Shown here piece by piece: positions 23,795 to 33,226 of a DNA stretch of 37,070 nt. Under the pieces are notes generated by a model. That model ran no database searches, was not told the origin of the DNA, and saw only the letters and a list, made by a program, of their open reading frames with translations. This stretch comes from Ignavibacteriaceae bacterium (GTDB lineage: Bacteria; Bacteroidota; Ignavibacteria; Ignavibacteriales; Ignavibacteriaceae), in NCBI GenBank assembly GCA_020848375.1, contig JADLAF010000038.1, positions 1 through 37,070 of the forward strand, given 5' to 3'. Position numbers and translations under genes: made by a program. Every line of letters starts with the position of its first letter. The stretch's first letter is position 1.

Positions 23795-26700
23795 CTACAT
23801 TTTTGAAACCGCAAGAGTCACAAAATTTTCACCAACCAGCCGCATAATCTCCTCGAGGGTGTCCGGGTTATTAGAAACCATCAGATTCTTCAGGCGGAAC
23901 TTTTGGTCATCATACTCACCTGAGGAGAGAAGCCGTATATGAACAGGCAGATTTCCTTTATGTTTTCTGAGAACCGGTTCAAGCTGCGAAATAATTTCCG
24001 GTGGATGATTGTCGCGGTCAATTATGATCTCAAGGTATTTGGTCAGAATGTCGCGCGACTCCTCAACCGGGATTACGTTTTCCAGCCGGAGTTTAAGATT
24101 GTCCCCTGCTTTTTCGGTATATCCCTGAAAAAGGAATACTTTTTCGGGCTCAAGCATTTCGCCGCACTTTTCATAGACGGATGAGAACATCATACACTCA
24201 CAGGCGCCGGTTAAATCATTGATGGTCAGGAACGCCATTTTATTCCCTTTTTTATCAAGTTTGGCGTTAATTTCAGTAACCACACCAACAACCCTTTCAA
24301 GTCCGCCGGCATCTTCATCGGCCATCTCCCCTGCCTCACCGAGCCGGATTGTAGAAAAAGAGTTGGCTTCAAGTTCATATTTGCGCAGCGGATGACCGGT
24401 CAGATAGAACCCGAGCATTTCCCTTTCCCTGCGGAGCCGCTCTGCTTCAGACCAGTCCATAGTGAAACGGAGTTCCGGTTCATTAATCTGCATCATATCA
24501 TCTGAAGCGCCAAAAAGACTGTCGGTAATTTTTTCAAGATACTCCTGAGCCCGGCCGCCATAGTCGAGAGCGTTTTCGATATTTTCAAAGAGGGCTTTCC
24601 TGTTTGGATATATACTGTCGAATGCTCCGGCCAGCACAAGCCCTTCCATAGCACGCTTGTTCACTGTCCGGGTGCTCACATTTGAAGTAAAGTCAAAGAG
24701 TGAAGTAAACGGTCTGCCTATTTTTTTTCGTGACTTGATAATTTCTTCAACCACATTTACCCCCACATTTCGTACAGCCGAAAGCCCGAAGCGTATATTA
24801 CCCTTTTCAAGAGTGAAGGAGACGGACGGACTATTGACATCAGGAGGGAGAACCCCGATGTGCAGCTTTCTGCACTCTTCAAGAAAAATCGCAATCTTAT
24901 CCTTGTTCTTCATTTCGTGGGAAAGATTTGAAGCGAGGAACTCAGCCGTATAATTCGCTTTAAGGTACGCAGTCTGATAGGCAACTATTGAATAAGCCAC
25001 AGCATGGCTTTTGTTAAAGCCGTAGTTTGCAAATTTATCTATGTTCACAAAAATCTCACGTGCAGCGGAGCCGGGAACGTTGTTTTCAATCGCTCCTTTT
25101 ATAAAACTCTCCTCCTGCATTTTCATCGCTGCAAGATCTTTTTTACCCATAGCCCGGCGCAAGATGTCAGCATCCGCCAGGGACATACCGGCAATAACGT
25201 TTGCAATCTGTATTACCTGCTCCTGATATACAATGATACCGTAGGTCTCACTCAGAATACCCTCAAGAAGAGGATGCGCATATTCAATTTTTTTTCTGCC
25301 TGCTTTACGGTCAATAAAGTCATCAATAAACTCCATCGGACCGGGGCGGTAGAGCGCGTTCATTGCCGCGAGGTCAAGAATGCTTTCAGGTTTCAGTTTA
25401 CGCAGATACTCACGCATTGGGGCAGACTCAAACTGGAAGACGCCTGTTGTCTGACCGCGGGCAAATAGCTCAAAAGTTTTTTTATCGTTATCAGGAATTT
25501 TATCAATGTTGATGGTTACGCCGTGAATCTCCTGAATCATCTTTATTGCATCTCGGATGATGGTAAGAGTTCTCAGTCCGAGAAAATCCATCTTGAGCAG
25601 ACCACTGCTTTCCAGTTCTTTCATGTTATACTGGGTTACAATTTCAGTCTGACTTTCAGCCCGTGAGAGCGGAACCACATCACTTACTTTCTTCGAGGTA
25701 ATGATAACACCCGCGGCGTGTTTTGAATGGTTGCGGTTCAGATTTTCCAGTTTACGTGCAAAAGTAATAAGATTCTTTATGTCTTCTTCCTGAGAGTCAC
25801 GTATCCACTTCAGTTCAGGAAGTTCAAGCGCCTCCTCAATAGTATATACCTTGCCGTATTTAGCGGGAATTGCCTTGGTAATTTTTTCAACGGTGCTCAG
25901 CGGAAGACGCAGCACCCGCGCCACATCACGAATCGCCTGCTTTGAAGAGAGTCGCGAAAAGGTTATAATCTGGGCAACGTTTTCCTCCCCATATTTCTTT
26001 TTGACATAGTCAATAACCTCACCGCGCTGATCGTCCGCAAAGTCAACGTCAATATCAGGCATTGAACGCCGGGCCGGGTTAAGGAAACGTTCAAACAACA
26101 AATTATATTTCAAGGGGTCAACATCCGTAATGCCAAGAGAGTAAGCTACCAGCGAGCCGGCCGCGCTGCCTCTGCCAGGGCCTACCGGTATCCCCATATT
26201 TTTTGCGGCGTTTATAAAATCCTGAACGATAAGGAAATAACCGGCAAACCCCATATCGCGGATTGTAGCAACTTCAAAATCAAAACGCTGTTTTATTTCA
26301 TGCGATATCTCAGGGAACTTCCTTTTAAGCCCCTCAAAAGCAAGGTATTCCATATATCCGTCTAACTCTTTTGACGGAGCATCATCAGGAATAGGAAACT
26401 CGGGGAAGTGGTTCCCCTGCTTGTCAAGATTAAGATCTATCTTTTCGTCAATCGCAAGAGTGTTCTCTATAGATGATGGCCACTCGCGGAAAAGGTTTTT
26501 CATTTCAGCGGCGCTCTTAAAATAAAGCTGATCGGTGCCGTAACGCAGCTTTCTGAAATCAACTTCCCCTGTTTTATCGGAAAGATGCACCAGAACGTTA
26601 TGTGCCAGGGCATCATCCTTATATATATAGTGGCAGTCGTTTGTGGCAATGAGCTGTATGTCAAGTTTTTTGGCAAGCCGCGGAACCGAGTGCAGAATCA

Positions 26701-27271
26701 TTTTATCTTTTTCTATGCCGTGATCCTGAAGTTCAAGATAAAAATCATCGCCAAAAAGCTCTTTGAACTCACGGGCAACCTTTTCGGCCTTTTCCGGTTC
26801 CCCTTCCGCTATGAAATGTGAGACAATGCCGCCAAGACAGGCACTTGTGCAGATAAGCCCTTCGGAATACTGCTTCAGCACCTCCATATCAATACGGGGA
26901 CGGTAATAATAACCCTCAAGAAATCCCGCCGTTGAAAGTTTAATAAGGTTCTTATATCCGGTAAAATTTTTGGCCAGCAGGATAAGATGCTGATACTGCT
27001 TTTTCTTCCGACCGTTAACTTCTTCCTGTTTGGTTTTATCAAAACGGCTCCGGTCAAGGACGATATATGCTTCCATCCCGATGATGGGTTTAATCCCCTC
27101 TTCCTTACATTTTCTGTAAAACTCAGGAACGCCATACATCACACCGTGGTCAGTAATGGCAACAGACTGCATTCCCTGCTTTTTTGCTGCAGAAACCAGT
27201 TGCTTAACGCTGGCAGCGCCGTCCATCAGACTGTAATGAGTATGATTATGTAAATGAATGAATTCTGTCAT
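23795..27271 (-). CDS. dnaE: DNA polymerase III subunit alpha
   Basis: Replicative DNA polymerase, 1158 aa, normal length. The N-terminal PHP domain keeps metal-binding residues (His8, His10 in HLHNHTHYSLMDG; Asp41-His42 in ITDHG), as in Thermus-type alpha subunits and unlike the degenerate E. coli PHP. The catalytic Asp pair is Asp406/Asp408 in MPDIDVDFADDQR, with the third, Asp562, in KMDFLGLRTLTII. The HhH segment and a C-terminal OB fold (VVGVVTEINAKLDKKGNKM, about 985-1060) follow. No intein or frameshift is seen. The start ATG at 27271 has a weak RBS; a candidate -7 box sits about 55 nt upstream. It appears to be transcribed alone. Confidence 0.97.
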   Translation of the reverse strand: MTEFIHLHNHTHYSLMDGAASVKQLVSAAKKQGMQSVAITDHGVMYGVPEFYRKCKEEGIKPIIGMEAYIVLDRSRFDKTKQEEVNGRKKKQYQHLILLAKNFTGYKNLIKLSTAGFLEGYYYRPRIDMEVLKQYSEGLICTSACLGGIVSHFIAEGEPEKAEKVAREFKELFGDDFYLELQDHGIEKDKMILHSVPRLAKKLDIQLIATNDCHYIYKDDALAHNVLVHLSDKTGEVDFRKLRYGTDQLYFKSAAEMKNLFREWPSSIENTLAIDEKIDLNLDKQGNHFPEFPIPDDAPSKELDGYMEYLAFEGLKRKFPEISHEIKQRFDFEVATIRDMGFAGYFLIVQDFINAAKNMGIPVGPGRGSAAGSLVAYSLGITDVDPLKYNLLFERFLNPARRSMPDIDVDFADDQRGEVIDYVKKKYGEENVAQIITFSRLSSKQAIRDVARVLRLPLSTVEKITKAIPAKYGKVYTIEEALELPELKWIRDSQEEDIKNLITFARKLENLNRNHSKHAAGVIITSKKVSDVVPLSRAESQTEIVTQYNMKELESSGLLKMDFLGLRTLTIIRDAIKMIQEIHGVTINIDKIPDNDKKTFELFARGQTTGVFQFESAPMREYLRKLKPESILDLAAMNALYRPGPMEFIDDFIDRKAGRKKIEYAHPLLEGILSETYGIIVYQEQVIQIANVIAGMSLADADILRRAMGKKDLAAMKMQEESFIKGAIENNVPGSAAREIFVNIDKFANYGFNKSHAVAYSIVAYQTAYLKANYTAEFLASNLSHEMKNKDKIAIFLEECRKLHIGVLPPDVNSPSVSFTLEKGNIRFGLSAVRNVGVNVVEEIIKSRKKIGRPFTSLFDFTSNVSTRTVNKRAMEGLVLAGAFDSIYPNRKALFENIENALDYGGRAQEYLEKITDSLFGASDDMMQINEPELRFTMDWSEAERLRREREMLGFYLTGHPLRKYELEANSFSTIRLGEAGEMADEDAGGLERVVGVVTEINAKLDKKGNKMAFLTINDLTGACECMMFSSVYEKCGEMLEPEKVFLFQGYTEKAGDNLKLRLENVIPVEESRDILTKYLEIIIDRDNHPPEIISQLEPVLRKHKGNLPVHIRLLSSGEYDDQKFRLKNLMVSNNPDTLEEIMRLVGENFVTLAVSKM

Positions 27272-27326
27272 CTGTATTTGAGAAGATTTTACTCCGGGAA
27301 ACTCGAAAGCAGAAATAGGTTACCCG

Positions 27327-27335
27327 GCAAACTTA
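27327..27335 (-). promoter_or_regulatory. Candidate Bacteroidota-style -7 box for dnaE
   Basis: Minus strand TAAGTTTGC fits the extended TAnnTTTGC -7 element. It lies in the 104-nt gap between dut and dnaE. No clear TTTG -33 partner is seen at the usual distance, so only the -7 half is supported. Confidence 0.35.
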
Positions 27336-27375
27336 CACAACCCTGTTTTTATTTTCTACTTGTAAATTGAAAAGA

Positions 27376-27837
27376 TTATTTTTTACCTGATGAACCAAAC
27401 CCGCCGGAACCTCTTTTGGTATCGCTCACCGACAGAGTCTCTGCCACATCCATCCTCGTCACCTGAGCCAGAACAAGCTGGGCAATTCGGTCACCTCTGT
27501 GAATTTCAAAGGGCTCCACTCCGTGATTTATCAGAATGACCTGAATTTCACCGCGGTAATCAGAATCTATGGTCCCGGGGGAGTTAAGAACGGTAACTCC
27601 GTGCTTTGCCGCCAGTCCGCTGCGGGGACGAACTTGAATTTCATACCCCGGCGGGATTTCAGAGGTTAAATTTGTCGGGATTTTCATAAACTTACCCGGC
27701 TGAATGGTTATTGGCTCAGCAATTGCAGCACGGATATCAAGACCGGCGCTTCCGTCAGTCTGATAGGCAGGTAGTGGTATATCCTGAAAATCAGAAATGA
27801 CACGCTTAAAATAAACAGGTATTTCGTTTTGTTTCAT
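27376..27837 (-). CDS. dut: dUTP diphosphatase (dUTPase)
   Basis: Hydrolyses dUTP to dUMP and PPi, keeping uracil out of DNA and feeding dTMP synthesis. This is the 153-aa homotrimeric type with all five motifs: DGSAGLDIRA (28-37), PRSGLAAKHG (71-80), SPGTIDSDYRGEI with catalytic Asp91 (86-98), GDRIAQLVLAQV (115-126) and the C-terminal KRGSGGFGSSG (141-151) that closes over the substrate. RBS CAGGAG lies at the end of the flippase gene, whose stop is 1 nt before this ATG. It is the last gene of the L,D-transpeptidase-to-dut run. Confidence 0.97.
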   Translation of the reverse strand: MKQNEIPVYFKRVISDFQDIPLPAYQTDGSAGLDIRAAIAEPITIQPGKFMKIPTNLTSEIPPGYEIQVRPRSGLAAKHGVTVLNSPGTIDSDYRGEIQVILINHGVEPFEIHRGDRIAQLVLAQVTRMDVAETLSVSDTKRGSGGFGSSGKK

Positions 27838-27838
27838 T

Positions 27839-29284
27839 TTATCTCCTGAAAAGCTGTTTCAGGCGCCGGGTTTCTGACGGGCGCAGGAATCCGAAGACCA
27901 TGAGCGCGGCAGGGAAAAGAAGAAAAACGACACCTTTGGCTAAAATTGGGTAGTCGGCAATACTATATGCCAGCGCGATAAAAACCGCGGATATCACCGT
28001 CAGAAGCAAAATCTTCTTTTTTTCAAATTCAATAGGGAAGGTTTTCCGCGAATATATATAAAACGAGAGCGCAAGAAACGCATACGCCCCAAAACTTGCC
28101 CAAGCAGCCAGATAAATTCCGGCACTCTTAAGAAATAGCAGATTAAGACTGATTTTAATAATGGCGGCTGTCCCTACGAATACCGGGACGATAGTGCTTT
28201 TTTCTCTCAGCAGAATACCCACGCTAAAGAAGATATAGACAGCGTTACATAGATACGCACTTAAAATGATGGGGATAATACCGGATGCGGAAGTATAATC
28301 TCTTCCGATGAGCGAAACTCCCCTGACGGAAACCGCGAGCAAATTTTCAATAAAAAAAGTAAAGAACAGGAGTATAACAAACCCGATTAACAAGTAGAGC
28401 GTGAAGATTCGGCCTATAAGAAGAGGTGCATCCTCTCCCCTGGCATGTTTCAGAAAAAACGGCTGCCAGGCAAACTGAAACATAGAACCATAGAGCATCA
28501 TAAATATACCAAGCCGGTAGTTCGCCTGATATATACCGAGAGCTTCGAGCCCCAGAATTCCCTCAACGATGGGGCGGTCTATGACCTGTAAAAAAGCAGA
28601 TGCCAGACCGGCCGGAAGATAGGGCAGGGCAAATTTTGCCATCTTCTTAAACAGCACCTTATCAAAACCGAAGGCAAAGTATTTAAAGGTAAAAAAGGAT
28701 ACAACAGTAAAAGAGAAAAAGGAGGCGGCAAAATTGCTGATAAATACTGCCTCCACTCCCAAGTCAAATCTGAGGACCAGCACAAAATTAAGAGCCACCA
28801 TTATAATGATATTCACAATGCGAATTAAGGAGAAGAGCAGGGCCTTCTGCTCTAGCCGGAGCTGAACAAACTGTATTGCACCAAGATTGTCAAACACCAG
28901 AACACCTACCGCAAGAAGATATATACCCGACTGCTCCGGATTAAGCGACACAGCCGAGACCCCCGCTCCGTAAAAAACCATAAGCAAAAACCCGATCAGG
29001 GTGGATGAAAACAGAACACCCAGCCATGCCGTTGAAAATGCTTTTTTCCGTTCCTGCCCTTCAAGAGGTGATGCGGTTTTCATATAGGCGGAGTCCATAC
29101 CATAAAGCAGGATTATGTTCATTACCGCTATATACGCGTAGATGTTGGTAACAATACCGTACTCAGACGGGGGAAAAATGTTGGTGTAAAACGGGACCAG
29201 GAAGAAATTAATAAAACGCCCCACAAAGGTGCTTAGACCGTAAAGAACGGTTTCTACTGAAAGCTGCTTTATTTTGTCAATCAT
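27839..29284 (-). CDS. Polysaccharide/oligosaccharide flippase (MATE/MOP superfamily, Wzx-like)
   Basis: Inner-membrane protein of 481 aa with about 12-14 hydrophobic helices, of the polysaccharide-biosynthesis flippase type that moves lipid-linked sugars across the membrane. The N-terminus VETVLYGLSTFVGRFINFFL and VPFYTNIFPPSEYGIV is the characteristic start of the family. The C-terminus is basic (RPSETRRLKQLFRR). No glycosyltransferase cluster adjoins it, so the cargo (O-antigen unit, exopolysaccharide or other) cannot be named. It starts 24 nt after nadC with a weak RBS and its stop nearly touches dut, so it is read with them. Confidence 0.87.
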   Translation of the reverse strand: MIDKIKQLSVETVLYGLSTFVGRFINFFLVPFYTNIFPPSEYGIVTNIYAYIAVMNIILLYGMDSAYMKTASPLEGQERKKAFSTAWLGVLFSSTLIGFLLMVFYGAGVSAVSLNPEQSGIYLLAVGVLVFDNLGAIQFVQLRLEQKALLFSLIRIVNIIIMVALNFVLVLRFDLGVEAVFISNFAASFFSFTVVSFFTFKYFAFGFDKVLFKKMAKFALPYLPAGLASAFLQVIDRPIVEGILGLEALGIYQANYRLGIFMMLYGSMFQFAWQPFFLKHARGEDAPLLIGRIFTLYLLIGFVILLFFTFFIENLLAVSVRGVSLIGRDYTSASGIIPIILSAYLCNAVYIFFSVGILLREKSTIVPVFVGTAAIIKISLNLLFLKSAGIYLAAWASFGAYAFLALSFYIYSRKTFPIEFEKKKILLLTVISAVFIALAYSIADYPILAKGVVFLLFPAALMVFGFLRPSETRRLKQLFRR

Positions 29285-29308
29285 CCGGTTTGCTGTGTAT
29301 TCCGCTTC

Positions 29309-30166
29309 TTAATGAAGAACCACATCAAGTGATATATCCAGCGCTTCAACAGAGTGTGTGAGGGCACCGGTCGATATATAATCAACCCCCAGTGCAGCAA
29401 TGGACTTTACATCCTCAAGCCGGACACCTCCGGAGACTTCCAGTTTACAAACTCCCTTATTCAGCGCCACGGCTTTCGCAATATCTCCGAGTGAAAAATT
29501 ATCGAGCATGATAATATCCGGCCGCAGCGCCAGCGCTTCATCAAACTGAACGAGAGTATCAACTTCAACTTCCAGTTTAACCTGCAGGTTATTTTTCTCT
29601 GCATATTCACGGCAATTGTTAATCGCGCGGGTAACTGAACCGGCCACGGCAATATGATTATCCTTTATCAGAAACATATCATAGAGCCCCATGCGATGAT
29701 TGCTGGCGCCGCCGCATGTAACTGCATATTTGTCAAGCAAACGGTGACCCGGGAGCGTTTTACGTGTATCGAGCAGCATTGTTTTATGATCTGTCATCTC
29801 ATCAATGAAATGAGAAGCTTTTGTGGCGATACCGCTCATGCGCTGCAGAAAATTAAGAATGGTTCGCTCTCCCGTGAGCAGTTTTTTTGCTTCACCGTGA
29901 AGCTCGGCAGCCACATCTCCTTTTTTTACTTCATCTCCGTCCTTAAAGAAACAGGTTACCTCGCTCTGAAGATTCAGCTTTTTATATACAATCTCGATTA
30001 GCGGGAGTCCTGATATTACTCCATCCTGCTTAACAACAAACCGGCCAATCGCCTGTTCGTGACTGAAAATTGCCTCACCAGTTATATCTCCGGTATCAAG
30101 ATCCTCCTTTATGGCAAGGGTAATAAGGTGATCTATGGAAGGATGATAAAAGATGTCATTATTCAT
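29309..30166 (-). CDS. nadC: Nicotinate-nucleotide diphosphorylase (carboxylating)
   Basis: Converts quinolinate and PRPP to nicotinate mononucleotide and CO2 in NAD synthesis. The 285-aa protein has the expected marks: EDLDTGDITGEAI near the N-terminus, GERTILNFLQRMSGIAT, DTRKTLPGHRLLDKYAV, GGASNHRMGLYDMFLIKDNH, and the C-terminal barrel strands LEVSGGVRLEDV and DYISTGALTHS. The ATG overlaps the 3' end of the thioesterase gene by 8 nt with RBS GAGGAA inside it, so translation is coupled. nadA and nadB are not in the window. Confidence 0.97.
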   Translation of the reverse strand: MNNDIFYHPSIDHLITLAIKEDLDTGDITGEAIFSHEQAIGRFVVKQDGVISGLPLIEIVYKKLNLQSEVTCFFKDGDEVKKGDVAAELHGEAKKLLTGERTILNFLQRMSGIATKASHFIDEMTDHKTMLLDTRKTLPGHRLLDKYAVTCGGASNHRMGLYDMFLIKDNHIAVAGSVTRAINNCREYAEKNNLQVKLEVEVDTLVQFDEALALRPDIIMLDNFSLGDIAKAVALNKGVCKLEVSGGVRLEDVKSIAALGVDYISTGALTHSVEALDISLDVVLH

Positions 30167-30569
30167 AGAATTTCCTCATTGCATCAGTGAATGACAGCGG
30201 AGCGCGCATAGGGCGGCGGGTTTTGGCATCAACAAAGACCAGTTCAACAAAACCTTCACAAATGAGCTTTTCTCTGGCGGGGACGTATATCTTATGCTCA
30301 AGCCGAATCCTGGTTGACGGGGTTTCTTTCGTGATGGTCTGCACTTCAAGCAGTTCATCATAGAAAGCAGGACTTCTGTAACGGATACCCACTTCCAGGA
30401 CCGGAAGCATATATCCGCTTTCTTCTATACCCTTATAAGTAAGACCGTTATCGCGGAGCAGTTCCGTTCTGCCAACTTCAAAATATTCAAAATACTTGCC
30501 GTTATATACAAACCCCATCTGGTCAGTATCAGCATAGCGAACCCGGACATTCGTGATGTGTGTTTTCAT
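30159..30569 (-). CDS. YbgC-type 4-hydroxybenzoyl-CoA thioesterase-family protein
   Basis: Hotdog-fold acyl-CoA thioesterase, 136 aa. The N-terminal motif RYADTDQMGFVYNGKYFEYF (residues 11-30, with candidate catalytic Asp14/Asp16) and EVGRTELLR are typical of the 4HBT/YbgC family, whose members hydrolyse short or medium acyl-CoAs and in proteobacteria sit near Tol-Pal. No tol genes are seen here; instead it follows a BamA/TamA-like gene by 13 nt and overlaps nadC. RBS AAGGA is separated from the ATG by a TATATA stretch. The substrate is unknown. Confidence 0.88.
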   Translation of the reverse strand: MKTHITNVRVRYADTDQMGFVYNGKYFEYFEVGRTELLRDNGLTYKGIEESGYMLPVLEVGIRYRSPAFYDELLEVQTITKETPSTRIRLEHKIYVPAREKLICEGFVELVFVDAKTRRPMRAPLSFTDAMRKFYE

Positions 30570-30582
30570 GTATATATCCTTA

Positions 30583-32613
30583 TTAAAATGCCTCTCCGAT
30601 ACCGAAATGGTACTCCATCAGCTCGCCGAAGAATTTTTTTCGGCTAATGGGACGCTTATCGTACGGATCATAGACTTTGATTCCAAAATCAATACGGAAA
30701 GGTGCAAAAGGGGAATAATATCTGAGGCCAAGTCCCCCCGCGACTGCGACTTCAGGTATGTTAAACCTGGTATGATTTTTCCATACATTACCATAATCAA
30801 CAAAGGCAGCATATCCAAAATCACCAAAAACTTTCATCCTGAGTTCAACTGAGCCCTCAAGAATAAAGTTGCCCCCCTGTACGATAACCTGTTCATTGTC
30901 AAGCACACGAATCTCAGCAGGGGCAAGCTGGCGTGCTGCCCATCCGCGGATAGAATTACTGCCACCGGCGGTATATCTGCGTGTTGTGGCGATACCGGCA
31001 TCATCACCTGCGTACGCCTGCAGGTGCCCTGTTTTCAGCTTAACACCGAGCACTGAAGTAAGGTTGCGGTTTAAACTAAAATAATATGCTCCGGTAATCG
31101 CGGTCTTATAAAACAAAGTTCCGTTAAACTCACTTCCGAAAAGATTTGTAACTCCGTAGTCAAGAAGGTTCGCTTCCTCAACAAGAAAACTGAAGTTGTA
31201 GCCCTTCGTGGGAAAAAGCGGATTGTCCACATGGGATGAACGTAAATCAGCCCCCAGAATAGAAAGAGTCTTATTAATCTGTTTAATGCCTGAAATTGAG
31301 GGGAAAAGTTCGTCCGCTACTTCAAGATTATAATATGCAGTTATGAAATTGATAAATGTATATCTCGGCAGTTCAAACTCTAAGCTGAGTTTGCCTCCGT
31401 AGTTTCTTTTATTTGAGTTATCTTCTTTATTAATGCGGAAGTACGTTTCAAAGGTTCCCAGAATAGGCCTGTTGAATATATACGGCTGCTCGATGCGGAA
31501 TGCTGCATCAACATATCCTTTTATTGTAGTATCCTGCAGTGAGAACGTTTTGAACATTCTGTCAAAATTTGTCCGAAAAATATCACGGTAACCAGCCGAA
31601 CCGGAGATGCTCAGTTTTCGGGCCTCGCCGAGAAAATTCTTTTTTACAAAAATTCCGCCCGCACCCACATTAAATGTGTTTGACTGATTGTTCATCAGAA
31701 TTTCAGGTGACAGCTCATGGATATTTCCGATGGTACCTGAAATCATCAGAGGTACGGTGCTGTTAACCGTATCACTGAAAAGAGGATTAAGAGCCACACT
31801 TGAAAACAAACCCGTTCGGTAAAGGCGAACCTGACTGAGGCGAATTCGTTCAAGATTATACGTTTCACCGTTTTTTATGCCGACCAGACGGATAAGCATT
31901 TCATCCTCAACCGCGTCGCTCCCCTCCCCTTTTTTCTCGACTGATAAGCTGCTGATGGAATATTTTTTACCGAGGAAGAGATAAATCTGCAGATGCGCCC
32001 GGTTGCTCACAGTATCACGGAGTATAATTGTGCTGTCAAACCGTGCAAGCATATATCCGTTGTTTTCAAAAAACACAGTGATGTTGTCAATACCGGCTTT
32101 AACCACCGACTGATTAAAAAACATGGTTGAATCAGCAGGGAATCCTTTAACCGCTTCAGCAACCAGGCCCGGGTCTTCCCTGGGGAAACCAAAGAATTCA
32201 ATTTCACCATATTTTGACTGAACCCCTTCGCTGATCTCATACCTGAGATTTGCCACTTTTTCAACCGAATCAAGAGTATAAGAGTAGTTAAATTCTGCCT
32301 GAAAAAATCCGTTTGAAGTGTAATATTCTGACAATGCCCTCATATCATACTGAATAGTAGTGCTGTCAAAATAGACCGGAGGAGCCCCGAATCCGGAGAA
32401 TGAATTAATAAATTTCCAAAGCCAGACAGGAGACTCGACTGTATATATTATTTGTTCAAGATTTCCTGAACTTACCTTCGTATTACCGGAAAAGGAGATA
32501 GAATTGAGCTCATACTGCTGACGGGTCTGCGCCTCAGTGAACGTCTGGCTGAGCAAAACAATCATCGCCAGAATCAATGTGACTTGTACAGGTAAACTTT
32601 TAACTGGCAGCAT
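30583..32613 (-). CDS. BamA/TamA-family (Omp85) outer-membrane assembly protein
   Basis: Outer-membrane protein of 676 aa from the ATG at 32613, chosen because it opens a signal peptide (LPVQVTLILAMIVLLS, cut near TEA-Q) and has GAAGAG upstream; a longer frame from 32664 would add 17 residues. N-terminal half: POTRA-like repeats (for example ELNSISFSGNTKVSSGNLEQ, and GEIEFFGFPRE). C-terminal half: Omp85 barrel with the conserved RG motif at Arg556 (GGSNSIRGW), FVDYGNVW and YYSPFAPFRIDFGI, ending in Phe (FGIGEAF). The number of POTRA domains is not certain by eye; TamA-like is favoured over essential BamA because of its size and context. It overlaps the upstream lipoprotein gene by 14 nt. Confidence 0.88.
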   Translation of the reverse strand: MLPVKSLPVQVTLILAMIVLLSQTFTEAQTRQQYELNSISFSGNTKVSSGNLEQIIYTVESPVWLWKFINSFSGFGAPPVYFDSTTIQYDMRALSEYYTSNGFFQAEFNYSYTLDSVEKVANLRYEISEGVQSKYGEIEFFGFPREDPGLVAEAVKGFPADSTMFFNQSVVKAGIDNITVFFENNGYMLARFDSTIILRDTVSNRAHLQIYLFLGKKYSISSLSVEKKGEGSDAVEDEMLIRLVGIKNGETYNLERIRLSQVRLYRTGLFSSVALNPLFSDTVNSTVPLMISGTIGNIHELSPEILMNNQSNTFNVGAGGIFVKKNFLGEARKLSISGSAGYRDIFRTNFDRMFKTFSLQDTTIKGYVDAAFRIEQPYIFNRPILGTFETYFRINKEDNSNKRNYGGKLSLEFELPRYTFINFITAYYNLEVADELFPSISGIKQINKTLSILGADLRSSHVDNPLFPTKGYNFSFLVEEANLLDYGVTNLFGSEFNGTLFYKTAITGAYYFSLNRNLTSVLGVKLKTGHLQAYAGDDAGIATTRRYTAGGSNSIRGWAARQLAPAEIRVLDNEQVIVQGGNFILEGSVELRMKVFGDFGYAAFVDYGNVWKNHTRFNIPEVAVAGGLGLRYYSPFAPFRIDFGIKVYDPYDKRPISRKKFFGELMEYHFGIGEAF

Positions 32614-33226
32614 CAAACTCTTCAACCGTAAGTGAGGGGTAGTTTTTCTTAAATTCACCCACAAAGAACTTTTTCATAACATCAGGAATACCGGAAGGAA
32701 TTGAGAGCGTTACCATGCCGCCTCCGGTGACCTCAAGAAAACCGGGAGTAAAAGTTTTTTCCTCAAAGTCAGCCAGATAAGAATAAACCTCCCCGCCTCC
32801 GGAACCAAGGAAATAGCTTCCTGAGTGATAAAATAACAGATCGTAAGTATATCCGGACAGGCGCACAGGTTTGACATCAGACTCTTTGAGCGAACCATCC
32901 AAGATCGGGCTTGTATATATTTTCACGAGAAGAGTATCCTGAAGCTCCGCGAAGACAAATCTGATGCCCCACTCAGCGAAACTGTCCTCTTCCTCAAGAT
33001 AACAGAACCTGTAAGTATCTGCAGCAAGCAACGGCAGATAGAAGCCGTATTGCAGTTCTAAACTCAGATTCTTTTCAAGAAAAAGCCGTGCGTTCTCCCC
33101 CTGCTTCAGGTACTCATGAAGTGAACCTTCTGGCTGTTCCCTTTCTGTATTGCATCCCGTAACTGAGAAAACAATCAAAAAAAGAAAGAGAAGATATACA
33201 ACAATTTTAGTTTGACCTGATAACAA
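32600..33226 (-). CDS. Lipoprotein of unknown function upstream of the BamA/TamA-like gene
   Basis: I do not recognise this 208-aa protein. It has a lipoprotein signal: a short basic start (Lys7), hydrophobic VVYLLFLFLIVF and lipobox VTGC with Cys25, after which Asn at +2 suits outer-membrane sorting in the E. coli rule. The mature part is mixed alpha/beta with LYSFLADF-like aromatic-rich segments and no repeats. The start is a TTG at 33226, supported by AAGGA 7 nt upstream and by the lack of an in-frame ATG before the lipobox. It overlaps the L,D-transpeptidase-like gene by 20 nt and the BamA/TamA-like gene by 14 nt, so the three are tightly coupled. Confidence 0.8.
   Translation of the reverse strand: MLSGQTKIVVYLLFLFLIVFSVTGCNTEREQPEGSLHEYLKQGENARLFLEKNLSLELQYGFYLPLLAADTYRFCYLEEEDSFAEWGIRFVFAELQDTLLVKIYTSPILDGSLKESDVKPVRLSGYTYDLLFYHSGSYFLGSGGGEVYSYLADFEEKTFTPGFLEVTGGGMVTLSIPSGIPDVMKKFFVGEFKKNYPSLTVEEFDAAS

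Noticed and set aside
25004-25468. 154-codon plus-strand open frame inside dnaE
   Set aside because: It lies fully within the dnaE coding region opposite conserved polymerase motifs and shows no family resemblance; antisense frame of a conserved gene.
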